DNA from: Mortierella sp. BCC40632 | Taxonomy: Eukaryota; Mortierellomycota; Mortierellomycetes; Mortierellales; Mortierellaceae | Direction: 5' to 3' | Length of the DNA stretch: 64,000 bases | Assembly: GCA_011634665.1 (NCBI GenBank) | Contig: WAEK01000007.1 | Span: forward strand, 1,262,001 to 1,326,000 | Shown: piece after piece, positions 36,771-48,561 of the stretch | Position numbering within the stretch: position 1 is the stretch's first letter | Layout: each line of letters begins with the position of its first letter | Made by a program: the position numbers and the translations under genes | The notes under the pieces: model-generated | What the model was told of the DNA's origin: nothing | What the model saw: only the letters and a program-made list of their open reading frames with translations | The model's database searches: none

Positions 36771-37351
36771 ATAAACAAACTCTAATGGCACGCCAGTGCC
36801 CCGAGATGAACTACTCGAATGTCAATCTACACTAAAGCTTGCCAGGGGAGATGCGTGGGTGTTTTTTTTTTTTTTTTTTTCCATTGTTTTGTTTTGTTTT
36901 GCCACGACTGACTTTGTATCGGACATATCCGTAGTGCTGGATGACCATGCTTCGGATTGCCCTTGAACTCCCCATCCCCCCCTTTTGGCCCAGGGATGGG
37001 GATTGATGGGATAGAGGCTACGTTTGCTGACAAGGTAATCTCTCGTAGAGTACAGCGGACGCGGAGAAATTTCTCTCTCGGCACGGTTGAGAATTCTATT
37101 TTGGGCCAGCCAGACAATGCACCAGCGCGGATGTGGGGGGGGGGAGAGCGACACAGACAATGGCGGGACACATATGGTTATCTCCAAAGGCTAAGGGTTG
37201 GCCGTGGCGGTGCATTGGTGGAGCATTGAGGGGCCAAACCCACCTCATTCCTTAAGCGAGACCTGGATGCGGTGCGTGAACACGGATAACAATAGCAAGA
37301 ATAGCAGTCTTTCTCACTCTCTCTCACTTTCTCACTCTCTCTCACACACTT

Positions 37352-37353
<2 letters not shown>

Positions 37354-37411
<58 letters not shown>

Positions 37412-37492
37412 TTTCTTTTCTTTTCTTTTCTTTTTCTTTTCTTTTTTTTTTCTTTTCTTTTCTTTTCTTTTCTTTTCTTTTCTTTTTTTCTT

Positions 37493-37564
<72 letters not shown>
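37354..37564. repeat. (TC)n array merging into a T-rich tract
   Basis: About 27 TC units, then TTTTC-type repeats and two T runs separated by a single A near 37527, over about 210 bp. Confidence 0.95.
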
Positions 37565-37565
<1 letters not shown>

Positions 37566-38026
37566 TTCCTCCTCAATCTGTATTTCTGGATTTCTCACTT
37601 CACTCGGCCATTGATCAAGTGCTCGCCTCTGGTCAACCCTTTCCCTGCCTGACCTCATTCTCCAAACTAAGCCTACACACGAAATCAAGGCTCCAGCCTA
37701 TCGAATCCCAGAAACTGACCCTTGTCCGACTCTGCTATTCTAGTCCCGTCTTGGCCGCGCGTCCCAATTCTATTTCGGTGTGCTTGCCTCTGTCTGTTCT
37801 CCAGACAAACTTCCAGACCCAGTGCACGAGAACACTCTCCAAACACGCGTCAGACATGCTGTCCATGGGCTCTTACTCCTCTTAGCAATCGTCACCGCCA
37901 TCATCGCCATCACTAACAGCAACCGCACCGGCGTGTTCACTCCAACCATCCTCGCCTCTCATCCACTTTGTCACTTAGTCACTCTCACTCAATTACTTTT
38001 TCACTCACTCTTGCACTTTGCTTACC

Positions 38027-38078
38027 CACTCACTCACTCACTCACTCACTCACTCACTCACTCACTTACTCACTTACT
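38027..38078. repeat. (ACTC)n tetranucleotide array
   Basis: About 13 tandem ACTC units with two point variants (TTAC) at the distal end. Confidence 0.9.
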
Positions 38079-39628
38079 CAGTCACTCGGCCACTCTCTCA
38101 TCTTTCTCTCATCTTTCTCTTTCTCTTTCTCTTTCTCTCCCTCTCTCTCTCATCTTACTCTCATCTTACTTTCACTCTCATTCTTTCTTGTCCCTACTCT
38201 CCCTTCCTCTCTCTCCCTTTCTCTCTCTCCTTCCTCTCTCTCTCACTCTCTCTCTCTCACTCACTCTCACACACACACACACACACACACTCTCTCTCTC
38301 TCTCTCTGTCAGTTCGTCAGTTTGTCTCTCTCTCTCTTTCATTCTTTGCCACTTCGTTGCCTCCTTCCGTCCAACTTCTACTCCCTGCTTCCCTACTGCC
38401 ATAGCCTATAATCTGTCCCTTTCTTCCTTCTCTGCCGCACGCTCACCTTCCGCTTTCTGCAGCGAGTCCGCGACAGACATAAACGGCCAGGTAAACGGCA
38501 GATGCCCCCTTTCCACCTCTGCTGATCGTACATTCATTCTAGCCTGAAATGACTCCTTACAGCCCTGAAGTGACTATGTAATCCTGTAGAGCATCTCGTA
38601 TTTTCTCGCTTTCTTCTTCACCACCAGTGCCTCCTCTTGCCCATCTTCCTCCTCTTCCTCCTCTCCCTCTCCCCCTTCCCCTTCCCCTTCCCCGACCCCT
38701 TGGCTGGCATCCTGGAGCAACCGTTCATACACAGCTCCTAAAAATAGGCAAAGTCATCGTATCTGCAATTAAGCGGATCTTGACCTCTCCTGCTGGTCCT
38801 CACTTCTCCCCTCCCCCTCCAGCATTCTCCACCTGCTCAGCCACTGTCTCGTCGGCGCGACTTGATTCTGTTGTATGTGTATCCTGTGCAACCTTTGCTC
38901 TCGCGCGGTTTCCCCTGCACTGCCTCCCCTGCCTCCTCGCATTCTGTGGTACCTTGCCGCCTGCCCATGCGCCACCATCCATTGGACTGACTATTGGCAC
39001 TGAATTGCAGAAAGGCCTAGAAACAAACAAACAAAAAAAGAAAGAAAAAAAACGGGCGCGAAGGTCCACAAACGGAAACGGACTCTGAGAGAGCGAGAGA
39101 GAGAGAGACCGCTTCTGTCGTTGGGCACTTTGTTCAAAGAGAATACTGGACACTCATGCATAGAGTCCTGATTCGCCCTTCCAATCAGAACCATGTCCTC
39201 AACGACTATGGCCCGTCTCGTATCCTTGCAGCTTCTCTTATCATTACCCCTTGGCATCCCATGCAAGCCGAGAACATCCTCAGCTTCAGTTACCGCTCTC
39301 CTTGCACTCTTTGACTTTTTGTAAAATATCTCTCTTGGCGTTCTTGGACTCTTTGGTGACAATCAATCAATCAATCAAACAAAAAAAAAAAAAAAAAAAA
39401 AAAAAGTGCACGCACCTTTGACGACCAAAAGTCAGCGAGACAACTGAGCCAAACCAGGGGAATGATTCCTTTTTTCTCCTCCAAACTCTACAGCTCGACA
39501 CATGCCTCATTCCTCCTTTTCCCCCCGTCTTGTGTATGGAATCACGTTCTGCGTATAAAGACCTTTTGGGTGAGATCTGACCAGAATGTCCTCTTTGCAA
39601 CCACATCCGATTTCTAGAGTCTGTGAAT

Positions 39629-42079
39629 ATGCCGCCTCAGCCTCCCGAGGAAACTGTAGTGTTAAGCCATCCGTCGGGTCAAGATCCAGAGAAGCTCCTG
39701 GCAGTTCATCCAAAGGACCCTCTCGCCCATACAGAGCCGCAGACACTAGCCCTAAAAACCCATCGGCACGGAACCTCACACTCCTACGATTACAAAATGA
39801 TGACCCATTCACTTTTGGGCCAAGATGAGGCCCCCCAACGCCTGGGCCACTACCGGCATTATAGTCTGCGTCACTTTGGCTCTGGTCAGCCCCAGCCTGG
39901 TTACGGCTACCACCCTGGTGGACTGACTTCTCCAGAGACTCGACAGGACCCAAGAGCACCAACAACAGTTACAGCAGCAATTAATGGCGCTAAGGAGGAC
40001 ACTCTATCTAGCCCTACTCAAGCAGGAATGCACCGTGGTCCAGTAGAGTATGGCGGGAAACTGGAAAAAGATATTACAGGCACACAGCGAAACGGAGTTC
40101 CACCTGGCGTGCGAAGTGCTTCATTACAGGCGAAGGCAGATCAGTCTGGATGCATCCAGCCAAGCTATGTTTCATCCACACAAACCACGTTCAAGCCTGC
40201 ACTTTATCTTATGAAGCCCGTCGAGGAATCAAACACAGAGGCAAATACTCATTATAATTACCATCAGGCGAACCAGTCAAGACGCCTCGACCCAGGAGCC
40301 TTTCATGCCCCGCCGCCATCCGTGCACCTCGACTACAGTCCATTCGATAAGACCTGTCCATCTCTCCCCTCCCCCGCCACCAATGGCCACTACCGTGACC
40401 GACACCCCACACCCTTGGGCTCACCCATGGTCTCTGACCCATTCAAAGTCCAGGACGCAGCGCTGAGCGCCGCGGCTGCCTCACTCGACGATCAAAACTC
40501 AACACAAACGAGGATTGCCCAAAAATACGGGCTCAAATCCTCACCGGTTTCGCTCTGGAAGAAGGCACTATGGATCGTATTTACTCTGAGCATCTTTTTC
40601 TTGCCTTATTGTATTCTTAAAGCCTGTTTCCATGTCCAAGTCTCTGCTGGAGCCTGGCAGACCTCAGTGACATACGGTATGCTGATGGCAGTCGATTTTA
40701 TGGCAGTGATCTCTTTCAGTGCCCTGAACCGCCGACGGGTCAATCAACGAGTCAAAAAACGCGACCCCCACTGGGTGGGAATGAGTACAGGCATTCTGGC
40801 AGTTGGTTATCGTGAAGACCCCGTTCTTCTCGAGGGTTGCCTCAAGAGTTTGCGAGCCATCCGGTACCAACGAAACCAACGTGTGTTGCTTGTGGTCGAT
40901 GGAAACGAAGCACAGGACGAGTATATGGCCCAAATCTTTTTGAGAGTGTTTGAAAAGCAAGGACCTGCCGTTTTCCGTCCAGACTTTCTCTGTATGGACC
41001 GTGCAGCAAGTGATCGAGGAAGAGAGGAACTTGTTCGTCAAATCGCATACCATCCGGGGCCAGTTTGTGTGATGCAGCCACACCGGGGCAAGCGCTCTGC
41101 CATGTACACTGGCTTTGCCGCTCTGCTTCAACAGGGTATCGAGTCTGTTGTCGTGACAGACTCGGATACATACCTTGATCCTCATGTCTGCCGGGGTAAG
41201 TAATTGTTTTTTCTGACTTGATGTTTGCAAATGGAAGAGGAAAGGTAAAGAAAGAAATTTATTGACTTCTTGTGCTATTTCTCTTTGACACACTGCTACC
41301 AAATCCAATAGAGCTCGCATTTGCCTTGGCGGAGTCCCCCATTATCGGTGCCGCAACTGGAGATGTCAGGATTTACAATACTGGAACGTGGGTGAGCTTT
41401 CTGTCATCGATTCGATACTGGTTTGCCTTTAACCTGGAGCGAGGCGCCCAGTCCTATCATAGTGTTGTCAACTGTGTGTCGGGTCCTCTGGGTATCTACC
41501 GCATGTCGATCATTGCCGATGTGATGGACAGTTGGGTCCGACAATCCTTCTTGGGTGTCCTTTGCACCTATGGTGATGATCGACATCTTACGAATCTTGT
41601 ACTTCGCGAGGGTTTCAAAGTCAAGTTTTCGCATTATGCCATCTGTTATACAGATACACCGATCCGTTTCATTGCTTGGGTGACCCAGCAAACTCGATGG
41701 TCAAAGTCGTTTTTCCGCGAGATCCCGATCCAGCTTGGATGTATTCATTTGCACAGCCCCTGGATGACCTATGCCTTGCTCTACCAATTGATCTATCCCA
41801 TGATGATGATCTACAGTTTGGTCAACTGTATCTATTTTGGTACTGGTGCCCAGATCTCGTCCTGGGTGGTGTCGATTGTCTTTGTGGGTATCCTCAAGAC
41901 TGCATATGCTCTTCGAGTGACTGGGGACAAGAAGTTTTTCTTTACGACGATTTATGGATTCTTGTATATGCTTGGCTATGTCCCTGCCAAGATCTTTGCT
42001 GCATTGACTCTATACGACAACTCTTGGGGAACAAGGTAAAAAAATTATGATGTATTTTCATAGCTCTAAGTTTTTTTCT

Positions 42080-42142
<63 letters not shown>

Positions 42143-42501
42143 CAACATCAAAAAGTGCACGCCTGATTCGTAACTTTACGCAGCTCCAGAGTTACATTGC
42201 TCCAGTCACCTGGAGCGTTGTCCTCGCAATCGGTGTGTTCCACAACCCAAGTCGGTATACCCAACAAACACCGTTGGCAGAAGGACAGTCGCCTCCCATT
42301 TTCTCGGACGCGACTGTGATCCAATCGCTAATAGCTCTTGGAATTGGGTATATGATACTTTACTTTTGGTTCTTTGTGAAAACAGGGGTGCTGAAGCGGG
42401 ACTACAGACGCGACTTTTCATACGAGGAACTGTTTGAACATATGACCAGCTATACGTTGGTCGATGGAGGAAGACGGAAGGTGGCCCGATTCGAGGTCTA
42501 G
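39629..42501 (+). CDS. Membrane GT2 polysaccharide synthase, hyaluronan-synthase-like
   Basis: Exons 39629-41195, 41312-42035 and 42156-42501 give 878 residues. Residues 1-~305 are disordered. A membrane pair follows, then the glycosyltransferase core: ILAVGYREDP, VLLVVDGNE, HRGKRSAMYTGF, VVVTDSDTYLDP (DxD), then GDVRIYNTG, CTYGDDRHLTNLVL (acid-base region) and QQTRWSKSFFRE (the QxxRW product motif). Four or five C-terminal membrane helices end the protein. The GDDRHLTN and QQTRWSKS forms are those of hyaluronan synthases and their fungal relatives such as Cryptococcus Cps1, not of classical chitin synthases. The enzyme would polymerise a UDP-sugar and extrude the chain through the plasma membrane. 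Product identity, hyaluronan, chitin or another glycan, cannot be settled here. Intron 2 holds a long (CT)n tract. Confidence 0.85.
42082..42139. repeat. (CT)n tract inside GT2 synthase intron 2
   Basis: About 29 CT units fill half of the 120-bp intron and serve as, or replace, its polypyrimidine tract before the AAAAG acceptor. Confidence 0.95.
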
Positions 42502-43984
42502 TCGAAAAAATGAAAGAAACAAAAAAAAAAAAAAAGGAATGACAAAAAAAAAGCAAAGTACAAAAAAAAAAGGAACTTTTGGAGGAAACGGATTAGAGAA
42601 AAGAGAGAGAAGTTGGTCTAGAATAACTATCTACTGCTCCTTATTAACGATGATTAAATGCAATCTTCGAGAGACCTGAACAACAGCGTAATCTACTAGG
42701 GTTGAGTAAGATAGAGCATGTTGGGATTGGTAGGAAACAAAGCGTTTGAAAAGTCAACATGGGGTGTCTATTTGGCGTCCTTGAGTCTACGCAAGCGATG
42801 CTAGAGTGTAAGGACGAACGGGCACTCTACGAAGAAAATAGACTGGTCAACGCAACGGGGGTGGGGATATCAAGGCCTCTTGCCATCAGGAATATTATGT
42901 GCACTGCTACAAAGAGGTTTCTGAGGCATTCTTTTCAAGGGTCATACCAAGAGCAGCATATTTGCCACCTTTGTGAATGATAACCAGGTCTTAGACATGC
43001 GTAAAACGGAGAGATCTCTATCTCAAACGCGTGTCGTTCACTGTCTCTAGTCGCTTGGGCGAAGCAGTATCACTTTTATACCGCGCCTTGGGTGGTGGTG
43101 GTGGGGGGGTATACTAATGAAGAGTGATGTCTTTATTCATGCATGCCGTGGCATGAAGCATTCTCGTGCTATTCTGAATCCAGTCAACTCAAAGCACGTA
43201 AGAAGATGGAGTCAAGAGCGATCTACTTTTGGTACCGGATTGAGAGAATCTCTCTTGGAGACTCTTGGGGAAAGAGGGCAAATAGAATATGCCTCGCCCT
43301 AACTGTTTTTGAATGGCACTTGGAGCACAACTCAGCCGTATTTGTCATACCGGTTTGAGGAGCAATCACTTCCGATGACCATATTCCTGAGTTTGATGAC
43401 CGTACCATTCTGTGGTCTAATAGAACCTGAGTTATGCATGGTGGATGTCCCCCTATTGCCTTGCAGAAATGCAAGGGAGCAGGTGTGTTCACAAAGGACT
43501 TCAGTTCCTGGAGACATTACATTAGATGGACACCTCGCAACTCGAGCAGGGTAGGTCGCATCCTTTCCTCAGCAAGAGCTCTACAGCGTATGACTAATGG
43601 CATTCGCCTTGGAGAAAGTAACTACACCACATCACCGCTTTCAAAAGGAAGAGTGTCTATGGTATGGGCTTCATGTTCGAATCAGAGCAGAAGTGCACCA
43701 ATAGTATTAGAAGAAAAAAATAGCCGTTAGGTATAGAGTGTTATCAAACCATAAAAGAAAGCAAGGTGTAGGGGTGGATCCAGACCATGGTATCCACAAG
43801 TTTGCTGGTGGATATGGATACTCTTCCTCCCCTAGTTCCAGACGACGATAGAAAGTCAATGAGAGTCCTCTGTGCGTTGAGAGGGTTCAGCTAGGAGCCA
43901 AGCCACTCTCAAGTCAAAAGGTCCAACTCATCCTCACCCTCGATTTGCACATCGTTTTCACAAGGAGAGCAGAAGCAGCAAAAG
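42502..43984. other. Intergenic spacer; no supported gene
   Basis: Holds the 3' flank of the GT2 synthase with several A runs, then unremarkable sequence with a GGTGGTGG run near 43091-43109. Short open frames show no domain, codon pattern or splice structure. Confidence 0.5.
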
Positions 43985-45259
43985 ATGTCGACAGTTGTCC
44001 TGGAAACCTCGATGGTACTGCCCAACATTTCGACTTTTTGCTTGTTGACTATTGGCAGCCAACTCAACTCTCTGCGCCAGGAGTTCCATGTTTTCTCCCT
44101 TTTTTTTTTTTTTTCTTTCCGGATTCTAATTTGCTCCAATCCATATGCAATTCTATCCGGACTTAGGGTGAGATCACCGTGGAGCTCTATACCGAACATG
44201 CTCCAAGGACTTGCAAGAACTTTTCCGAGCTGGTAACTTTTATGATAGGACCCGCTTCTCTCTTCCTTCCTGGCTTTACTGCATTTGGCTCTTTAGAGTG
44301 GATCTGGACATTTTTTTTTTTTTTTTACTAAGATATCTGACAACCTCTCGATGATTCAACCATTCTTGGAAATAGGCAAGGAAGGGCTACTACAACGGAG
44401 TGATCGTATGTAGAATGTTATACATTTCTTTCCCCCAAGGAAAAAGAAGAAAGAAAAAAAAAAAAGCTTTTTACAGGGATGAATAGGATCGACTTGTCGC
44501 TTACAGAATGATATCCTCTCGTACATTTTTCTTTTCTTTTCTTTCTTGGGCGACCTAGTTCCACCGAATTATTCCCGACTTTATGATTCAAGGAGGAGAT
44601 CCAACAGGCACTGGCCGCGGAGGCTCCTCGATCTACGGGTAAGAGCCTGGAACCTGTCTTCCCGTTGACTCTATCACAAGACATTTTTATGCCTCGCATG
44701 TTAACACGAAGTCTCTCTCTCTCTCTCTTTCTCTCTATCTATCTCAACCTTTTTTTTTTCTTCTTTTCTGCTCTTGAACGATGAACATCCGTCCGAATGC
44801 TTGCTCCTTTTTCATTGTCTGTTGGCGTGCTATCGGAGAAAATTAGTGAAAAGTTTGCAGATGAGTTTCACTCGGATCTGAAGCATACAGGAGCAGGAAT
44901 TCTGAGTATGGCTAATGCTGGACCCAATTCCAATGGCTCTCAGGTAAAATCACGTCTAAAAAAAAAAAAAAAAAAAAAAAGTCCGCGTAATGTGTGAAAT
45001 AGTCGAGAACACTTAATCATATGCTTTAACACGCCTACCTTTTTTCTTTTTTTCCTACGGTGATCCATATCTCAATTTCATTTCTCTATCCTAGTTTTTC
45101 ATCACACTGGCGCCGACTCCATGGCTAGACAAGAAGCACACTATCTTTGGACGTGTATCTAGCGGGATGAAGGTCGTCAACAGGATGGGACTTGTGGCAA
45201 CCGACGGCAGCGATCGACCCAAAGAGGCTGTCAAGATCATTAGAGCTAGGGCTGAGTAG
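43985..45259 (+). CDS. PPIL1: PPIL1-type cyclophilin (spliceosomal peptidyl-prolyl isomerase)
   Basis: Six short exons, 43985-44014, 44167-44232, 44376-44405, 44559-44638, 44847-44943 and 45095-45259, join to 155 residues, a minimal cyclophilin. Key blocks are in order: [43 protein letters not shown] (catalytic Arg and the FMIQGGD core), [25 protein letters not shown], and [12 protein letters not shown] (substrate-site Trp and His). Length, the YYNGVIFHRII segment and the terminal [11 protein letters not shown] match PPIL1 and fission-yeast Cyp1. These are free-standing cyclophilins of the activated spliceosome that bind SKIP/Prp45. Exon 5 uses the acceptor ATTAG at 44846; a nearer AG at 44838 would break the frame. 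Such fragmentation, with two 10-codon exons, makes this gene easy to miss. Confidence 0.93.
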
Positions 45260-46012
45260 ACAACGGATAGTTTTGGATTTGCACGGTGGGACAGAAAGCG
45301 TCCCAATTGGCTTGTATTGTACATTACAATAAATTCTAGGCTGCAAGAAAAGAAAAAAAAAAAGATTAACAGCCAAGAAAGACCACTCAAACAGGCGAAT
45401 CCACGACTTTGTCGCCATAGACCCATCCAGGCAGGAAACAGATAGTCTGCGTGATTGATATCATGAGGGAATTATTAGCCATGAAAGTGTGCTGGGACGA
45501 AAGAGCTATCAGCGGAGAAGGGACGGGTGTTCAAAAATATCCAAAAAAGGGTGAGCGACCAACATGTGCTTTTTGGATGACGGTGGGCCCAGCCAGTGGC
45601 GGCGAAAATTTGACAAACAGACACAGTAAGTGGACTGGGGTCCGAGTGATCTCATTGTTGTAAGCACGCATGTTTGTGCGTCCCCGGGTGTCTTCCCAAG
45701 GGTAGGGTACGTACTACGTAGTCTGCAAAGGTCCTTTCTTTTGAAGGGAAGCGTAGTCTTACGGGATGGTGAGTTCAATGTCAGTTGGGGAGTTGTGTTC
45801 CTGGAGCAACTTTTGTCCCGGACTTGAGATGGTTGCACGACGGACGGACGAACGATTTGATTTTTTTTTTTTAATTTTTTCGTACTTTTTTTTTTTTTCA
45901 CTTTCGCCCTTTCTATCTTTTTTCAGTTTTGCAAAGTTAAAAAAAAATCAACGACACTCGACCACATCTTACATCATCGCCGCCGCATGCTCATGGGAAG
46001 CAACGTTAGAGA
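45260..46012. other. Spacer between the cyclophilin and Zn2Cys6 genes
   Basis: No gene is supported. T- and A-rich DNA from 45860 to 45945 precedes the start of the transcription-factor gene. Confidence 0.6.
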
Positions 46013-48529
46013 ATGGCCGAGCACACCCAGCCAAGTAACACCTACAATCCGTCTGTAGACTCGACCTACCAACGCCGACAACAGCAGCAGCAACAACAGC
46101 AGCAGCAACAGCAACAACAACAACAGCAATATCACCACCATCACCACCATCGCCACGATGCATCTGACGACCTGACGGGCGACCAACATCACGACCACGA
46201 AAATGACCTCGATGATGACGACCACGACACAGAACATGACCATGACCTCGACCATGACCATGAACAGGACGGACAGGAGTCAAACGCTATGCCGATCAGA
46301 CGCAAGAGATTGACTCAGGCATGCGATCCTTGTCGAAAGAAGAAAGTGAAATGCGGTAGGTGTTCATGATGGCACTGGTGTCTCTAGAGAAGGCTGTTGC
46401 AATGAGTGATGCAACTGAACGTTCAAGTTTAGGGTTGGTCATCGACATTACGACTTGAGCTCGGGCCAGAATGGGAATAAAAAAAAAAGAAAAAAAGAAA
46501 AAAAGAAAAAAGACTTTTGGGTCTCATTGTCCCGACTGGGCCATGGATGCAAATGAGTAGAACAGCCGAGCAATGCACCCCATTCATACCTCTTGGCATG
46601 TCTTGCTATCTCTTTCCCACTCTTGTCCCGAAACGTGTATTCACACTCGGCACCTGATAGACGGCGTTCGGCCAAGCTGTGCCAACTGTACCAAGCTCAA
46701 GACAGCCTGCACCTACCTCCCTTCGATGAAGAAACGAGGCCCTCGCCAAGGCTATATCGAGCTTTTGGAGAAGCGACTGGACAAGATGGAGCAATTGCTA
46801 AAGCAGGGCTCCTCCGCAGCCATTGAACCTGAACTTCTGGACTCGAGATCTATCCGACAATCTCGTCTTCGTCCAGGCACAAGACGTTCCCGTTCGACTT
46901 CACCCTCTCAGGAGAGTGAGAGTGGACGACTTCAAGAGCCAAAGGCTCACTCGGACCCTGATCCCCGTTACTTTGGTAACACAGCTGGATATACTTCCCA
47001 GCATGTCGAGTATGATCGTTTGAATAACCCGAGTGGATCAGTTCTCGAACCAAAGTACAGCTCACAGTCAACGCTCCCCAGCAGGGACCGACCCAAGAGA
47101 CCACTCTATGGAATCAAGGACGAAGTACCCCGGAAGGATATTCTCGACCATTTGATCCAGCTCTTCTTTGATTCGATCTACTTTCAACTTCCTATCATCC
47201 ATCCAGCTACGTTTATGAAACAGTACAAGGAAGGCAGTGTGCCTCCTAACCTGCTGAATGCCATCTGTGCCGCCGTGGCACGGTTCTCCAACCACCCAGA
47301 CATTGTTACTACACCTGCATTTTTAGCTGGCGAGCCCTTTGCAACAAATGTGCGAGCAGTCATTATTGAAGCAATTGACGTGCCAACGGTAGCCAATGTC
47401 CAAGCGCTCGTCTTTCTTTCCATGTATGAGTATGGAGCAGCACGTGGGCCGCGTGCCTGGATGTTTGGTGGAATGGCTGTTCGACTTGCTCAAGAGTTGG
47501 GACTTAATCGCGAGGACAGTAGCCCCGTGTTCTGTCTAAAGGGGGACTGGGTGGTGAGAGAGACTCGACGGAGAACCTTTTGGGCCTGTTTTATTCTTGA
47601 TGTACTCGGTTCTTCGTCCTCGGGTAGACCAAGGATGATGGAGGACCAAGACTGCGAGGTGCTCTTGCCGAGTGAAGAACATGACTGGTACGAGGAGCGG
47701 CCTGTGGTGACGACCATGCTTGATGAAGAGTCTCATTCGGGCTCAGGGACTGAGACGAACAGTCCTTCAGGAGAAGAAGAATCAAGAGAGGAACAGTCAA
47801 GCGGCGAGGTGAACCTGGAAAGAGGCAAACCTGATGCCGAGCCGAACCTGGAAAGGGGCAAACCTGATGCCGAGCCGGTTTCCCAGGAGCACGAGAACGG
47901 CAGGTCGGAGGTCGAATCAGAAGTAGGGTCATCCAACACTGCCCCATCTCAATCCACCTCTCCATCTCTTGAGCCATCAGACAGGAATAAGCCCAGCGAG
48001 GGCGCAAGACGAGATTCTGGTCAGAAATCCCAGCAAAAGGGGAAGCGGGAGGTTACCCTTAGCTCATTCGCGTACTTGATTCGAATTTCTGCAGTGTTGG
48101 GAAGAGTCTCCCAGTACGTCAACCGTCCGAGATCCAAGAAGGCGATTCCACCCAACCAGCCAGGATCCGAGTTCTTGGCTATCAATTCAGCGTTGAAGGC
48201 GTGGTATGAATCTATCCCACCCCACCTGTCCTACTCTCAAGAGAACGGAACAGTGATCAGGGACAAGGGCGAAGGATGTATCATCGTGTTTATGCATGTC
48301 CTCTACCATACCTCAGTGGTGCTGCTTCACCGTCCCAATTTGGCCTCGGACAACTCCGCGTTCCGTCTTGACTCTGCTTTTGTCGAAAACTCGGCCATGC
48401 GATGCTCCGACGCCGCCTACAAAGTTTCGGAGATTCTGGAATTTGTCCTGGCGCATCAATTGTCGTTTCGTGTCTTCATCTCGGCCTTCTTTCCCTATCC
48501 GGTGTTTACTACCGCAACCATGTGAGTAC

Positions 48530-48561
<32 letters not shown>

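Larger units (their letters stand above)
36771..39628. other. 2.9-kb intergenic region of CT and T tracts upstream of the GT2 synthase
   Basis: Contains a (TC)n array at 37354-37407 that passes into nearly pure T-rich DNA to 37564, an (ACTC)n tetranucleotide array at 38027-38078, CT-rich DNA to about 38340, a CA run at 38270-38290 and an A run at 39380-39404. It is pyrimidine rich on the strand of the downstream gene. No coding region is recognised. Confidence 0.6.

Noticed and set aside
43660..43700. TTCGAATC motif resembling a tRNA T-loop
   Set aside because: No matching acceptor stem, D arm or anticodon arm upstream.
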